Of a stretch of DNA of 64,000 bases, positions 59,768-64,000 are shown piece after piece. Source of the DNA: Cedecea neteri. GTDB lineage: Bacteria; Pseudomonadota; Gammaproteobacteria; Enterobacterales; Enterobacteriaceae. Both the position numbers and the translations under genes were made by a program. Numbering within the stretch: the stretch's first letter is position 1; each line of letters starts with the position of its first letter. The notes beneath the pieces were generated by a model that saw only the letters and a list, made by a program, of their open reading frames with translations, did no database searches and was not told where the DNA came from. Location of the stretch: positions 2,976,001-3,040,000 of the forward strand of contig NZ_CP009451.1 of NCBI RefSeq assembly GCF_000757825.1, given 5' to 3'.

Positions 59768-61099
59768 ATGGCAAAACAACCGGGATTAGATTTTCAAAGC
59801 GCTAAAGGCGGCCTCGGCGAGCTGAAACGCAGACTGATGTTTGTTATCGGTGCGCTGATTGTGTTTCGTATTGGCTCTTTTATTCCGATCCCTGGTATTG
59901 ATGCCGCTGTACTTGCCAAACTGCTTGAGCAACAGCGAGGCACTATCATTGAAATGTTTAACATGTTCTCTGGTGGTGCTCTCAGCCGTGCTTCTATCTT
60001 CGCGCTGGGTATCATGCCGTACATTTCGGCATCGATCATCATTCAGCTGCTTACCGTGGTTCATCCCGCGCTGGCAGAGCTGAAGAAAGAAGGGGAGTCT
60101 GGTCGTCGTAAGATCAGCCAGTACACCCGTTACGGCACTCTGGTGCTGGCAATATTCCAGTCAATCGGTATTGCTACCGGTTTACCGAATATGCCTGGTA
60201 TGCAGGGCCTGGTGTTAAATCCAGGCTTTGCATTCTATTTCACCGCTGTTGTAAGCCTTGTCACCGGGACAATGTTCCTGATGTGGCTGGGTGAACAGAT
60301 TACTGAACGTGGTATCGGTAACGGTATCTCAATCATAATCTTCGCGGGTATCGTTGCGGGTCTTCCGCCGGCCGTTGGCCATACCATCGAGCAAGCAAGG
60401 CAAGGCGACCTGCACTTCCTCCTGTTGCTGTTGGTTGCAGTATTAGTATTTGCAGTGACCTTCTTCGTTGTTTTTGTTGAGCGTGGCCAGCGCCGCATTG
60501 TGGTCAACTACGCTAAACGTCAACAGGGTCGTCGTGTCTATGCTGCGCAGAGCACACATTTACCGCTGAAAGTGAACATGGCCGGGGTTATCCCTGCGAT
60601 CTTCGCCTCCAGTATTATTCTGTTCCCGGCAACCATCGCGTCATGGTTCGGGGGCGGTACCGGTTGGAACTGGCTGACAACAATTTCGCTGTATTTGCAG
60701 CCTGGGCAACCGCTTTATGTGTTACTCTATGCGTCTGCAATCATCTTCTTCTGTTTCTTCTACACGGCGTTGGTTTTCAACCCGCGTGAAACAGCAGATA
60801 ACCTGAAGAAGTCCGGTGCATTTGTACCAGGAATTCGTCCGGGAGAACAAACGGCGAAGTATATCGATAAAGTAATGACCCGCCTGACTCTGGTTGGTGC
60901 GCTGTACATTACCTTTATCTGCCTAATCCCGGAGTTCATGCGCGATGCAATGAAAGTGCCGTTCTACTTCGGTGGGACCTCACTGCTGATCGTTGTTGTC
61001 GTTATCATGGACTTTATGGCTCAAGTGCAAACTCTGATGATGTCAAGTCAGTATGAGTCTGCATTGAAGAAAGCGAACCTGAAAGGCTACGGCCGTTAA
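59768..61099 (+). CDS. secY: Preprotein translocase subunit SecY
   Basis: 443 residues with ten membrane helices; the channel of the SecYEG translocon in the inner membrane. The first helix and plug region follow [18 protein letters not shown]. The large cytoplasmic loops that bind ribosome and SecA include [20 protein letters not shown] (about 240-259) and [18 protein letters not shown]. It lies within the spc operon between rplO and rpmJ, coupling translocon and ribosome production. Confidence 0.99.
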   Translation: MAKQPGLDFQSAKGGLGELKRRLMFVIGALIVFRIGSFIPIPGIDAAVLAKLLEQQRGTIIEMFNMFSGGALSRASIFALGIMPYISASIIIQLLTVVHPALAELKKEGESGRRKISQYTRYGTLVLAIFQSIGIATGLPNMPGMQGLVLNPGFAFYFTAVVSLVTGTMFLMWLGEQITERGIGNGISIIIFAGIVAGLPPAVGHTIEQARQGDLHFLLLLLVAVLVFAVTFFVVFVERGQRRIVVNYAKRQQGRRVYAAQSTHLPLKVNMAGVIPAIFASSIILFPATIASWFGGGTGWNWLTTISLYLQPGQPLYVLLYASAIIFFCFFYTALVFNPRETADNLKKSGAFVPGIRPGEQTAKYIDKVMTRLTLVGALYITFICLIPEFMRDAMKVPFYFGGTSLLIVVVVIMDFMAQVQTLMMSSQYESALKKANLKGYGR

Positions 61100-61246
<147 letters not shown>

Positions 61247-61281
61247 TTATCTCGCATATTTTTCTTGCAAAGTTGGGTTGA

Positions 61282-61310
61282 GCTGGCTAGATTAGCCAGC
61301 CAATCTTTTG
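61282..61310 (+). terminator. Attenuator-like hairpin between rpmJ and the alpha leader
   Basis: GCTGGCTA (61282-61289) and TAGCCAGC (61293-61300) around GAT, followed by CAATCTTTTG. The T run is short, so readthrough into the alpha genes is expected. Confidence 0.75.
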
Positions 61311-61749
<439 letters not shown>

Positions 61750-61762
61750 TCGGGGTGATTGA

Positions 61763-62155
<393 letters not shown>

Positions 62156-62170
62156 CGCTTCGTTTTCTAG

Positions 62171-62809
<639 letters not shown>

Positions 62810-62834
62810 AGCTTAGTACCAAAGAGAGGACACA

Positions 62835-63824
62835 ATGCAGGGTTCTGTGACAGAGTTTCTAAAACCACGCCTGGTAGATATCGAGCAAGTGAGTTCGACG
62901 CACGCCAAGGTGACCCTTGAGCCGTTAGAGCGTGGCTTTGGCCATACTCTTGGTAACGCACTGCGCCGTATTCTGCTTTCATCGATGCCGGGTTGCGCGG
63001 TGACTGAGGTTGAGATTGATGGTGTACTGCACGAGTACAGCACCAAAGAAGGCGTTCAGGAAGATATCCTGGAAATCCTGCTCAACCTGAAAGGGCTGGC
63101 GGTAAGAGTTCAAGGTAAAGATGAAGTTATTCTTACCCTGAATAAATCTGGCATTGGCCCTGTGACCGCAGCCGACATCACCCATGATGGTGATGTCGAA
63201 ATCGTCAAGCCGCAGCATGTGATCTGCCACCTGACCGATGAGAACGCCGCTATTAGCATGCGTATCAAAGTTCAGCGCGGTCGCGGTTATGTGCCGGCTT
63301 CTACCCGAATTCATTCGGAAGAAGATGAGCGCCCAATCGGCCGTCTGCTGGTCGACGCCTGCTACAGCCCTGTAGAGCGTATTGCCTACAATGTTGAAGC
63401 AGCGCGTGTAGAACAGCGTACCGACCTGGACAAGCTGGTCATCGAAATGGAAACCAACGGCACAATCGATCCTGAAGAGGCGATTCGTCGTGCGGCAACC
63501 ATTCTGGCAGAACAACTTGAAGCTTTCGTTGACCTACGTGATGTGCGTCAGCCGGAAGTTAAAGAAGAGAAACCAGAATTCGATCCGATCTTGCTGCGCC
63601 CTGTTGACGATCTGGAATTGACTGTCCGCTCTGCTAACTGCCTTAAGGCAGAAGCTATCCACTATATCGGTGATCTGGTACAGCGTACCGAGGTTGAGCT
63701 ACTCAAAACGCCTAACCTGGGTAAAAAATCTCTTACCGAGATTAAAGACGTGCTGGCTTCTCGTGGTTTGTCTCTGGGCATGCGCCTGGAAAACTGGCCA
63801 CCAGCAAGCATTGCTGACGAGTAA
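62835..63824 (+). CDS. rpoA: RNA polymerase alpha subunit
   Basis: 329 residues. N-terminal domain (1-235) dimerises and assembles beta and beta-prime, including [19 protein letters not shown] (about 36-54). A flexible linker (about 236-248) follows, and the C-terminal domain (249-329) binds UP elements and activators such as CRP. Arg265 and Asn268 lie in [13 protein letters not shown]. It is in the alpha operon between rpsD and rplQ. Confidence 0.99.
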
Positions 63825-63840
63825 CCGGATCACAGGTTAA

Positions 63841-64000
<160 letters not shown>

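Overview
This window is a chromosomal segment from a member of the Enterobacteriaceae. Gene content, order and protein sequences follow the mrcA-hof-aroKB-dam-rpe-trpS-(yhf)-cysG-nir-crp-kefB-slyD-fkpA-tus-str-S10-spc-alpha stretch of the Escherichia coli map, but sequence divergence and several local differences show it is not E. coli itself. I cannot name the genus from the sequence alone. No tRNA, rRNA, CRISPR array, insertion sequence or prophage is visible. Almost all of the DNA is coding.

Layout. 1-397 (minus): start of mrcA. 537-3925 (plus): hofMNOPQ, the inner-membrane assembly proteins and secretin of a type IV pilus/DNA-uptake-like machine. 4245-10587 (plus): aroK, aroB, damX, dam, rpe, gph, trpS (shikimate pathway, cell division, DNA methylation, sugar phosphates, tRNA charging). 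10724-18156 (plus): the eight-gene yhfZYXW-php-yhfUTS cluster, complete and of unknown function. 18184-23413 (minus): nirBDC-cysG, NADH nitrite reductase, nitrite channel and siroheme synthase, behind a well-formed FNR/NarL promoter. 23625-24923 (plus): codA, cytosine deaminase, divergent from nirB and without a codB permease beside it. Then tsgA, ppiA, pabA, argD, yhfK, crp, yhfA, prkB, yheU, yheT, a LysE-type exporter, yheS, kefG-kefB, yheV, slyD, slyX, fkpA, yheO and tusDCB.

44183-48744 is the str operon (rpsL, rpsG, fusA, tufA), followed by bfd-bfr (iron storage) and a short prepilin peptidase of the GspO type. 50379-64000 holds the S10, spc and alpha ribosomal-protein operons, including secY and rpoA; the window ends inside rplQ. 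The classical autoregulatory RNA structures (S10 leader, rpsL-rpsG intercistronic region, alpha leader) can be read directly.

How the parts work together. The nir block takes up nitrite and reduces it to ammonium, with CysG supplying the siroheme that NirB needs. TusBCD relay sulfur for tRNA thiouridine. KefG activates the KefB potassium efflux channel. Bfd reduces and so mobilises the iron stored in Bfr. HofM-Q would need a prepilin peptidase, and a truncated-form GspO homologue lies elsewhere in the same window.

The least understood part is the yhf cluster: one ligand-binding regulator, a PRD-like protein, two unrelated PLP enzymes, a phosphopentomutase-like metalloenzyme, a phosphotriesterase-like amidohydrolase, a small DUF protein and a membrane transporter. 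It looks like a dedicated uptake-and-catabolism operon for a substrate carrying both an amino and a phosphate or ester group (inference). Two symmetric sequences, before yhfZ and before yhfX, are candidate control sites.
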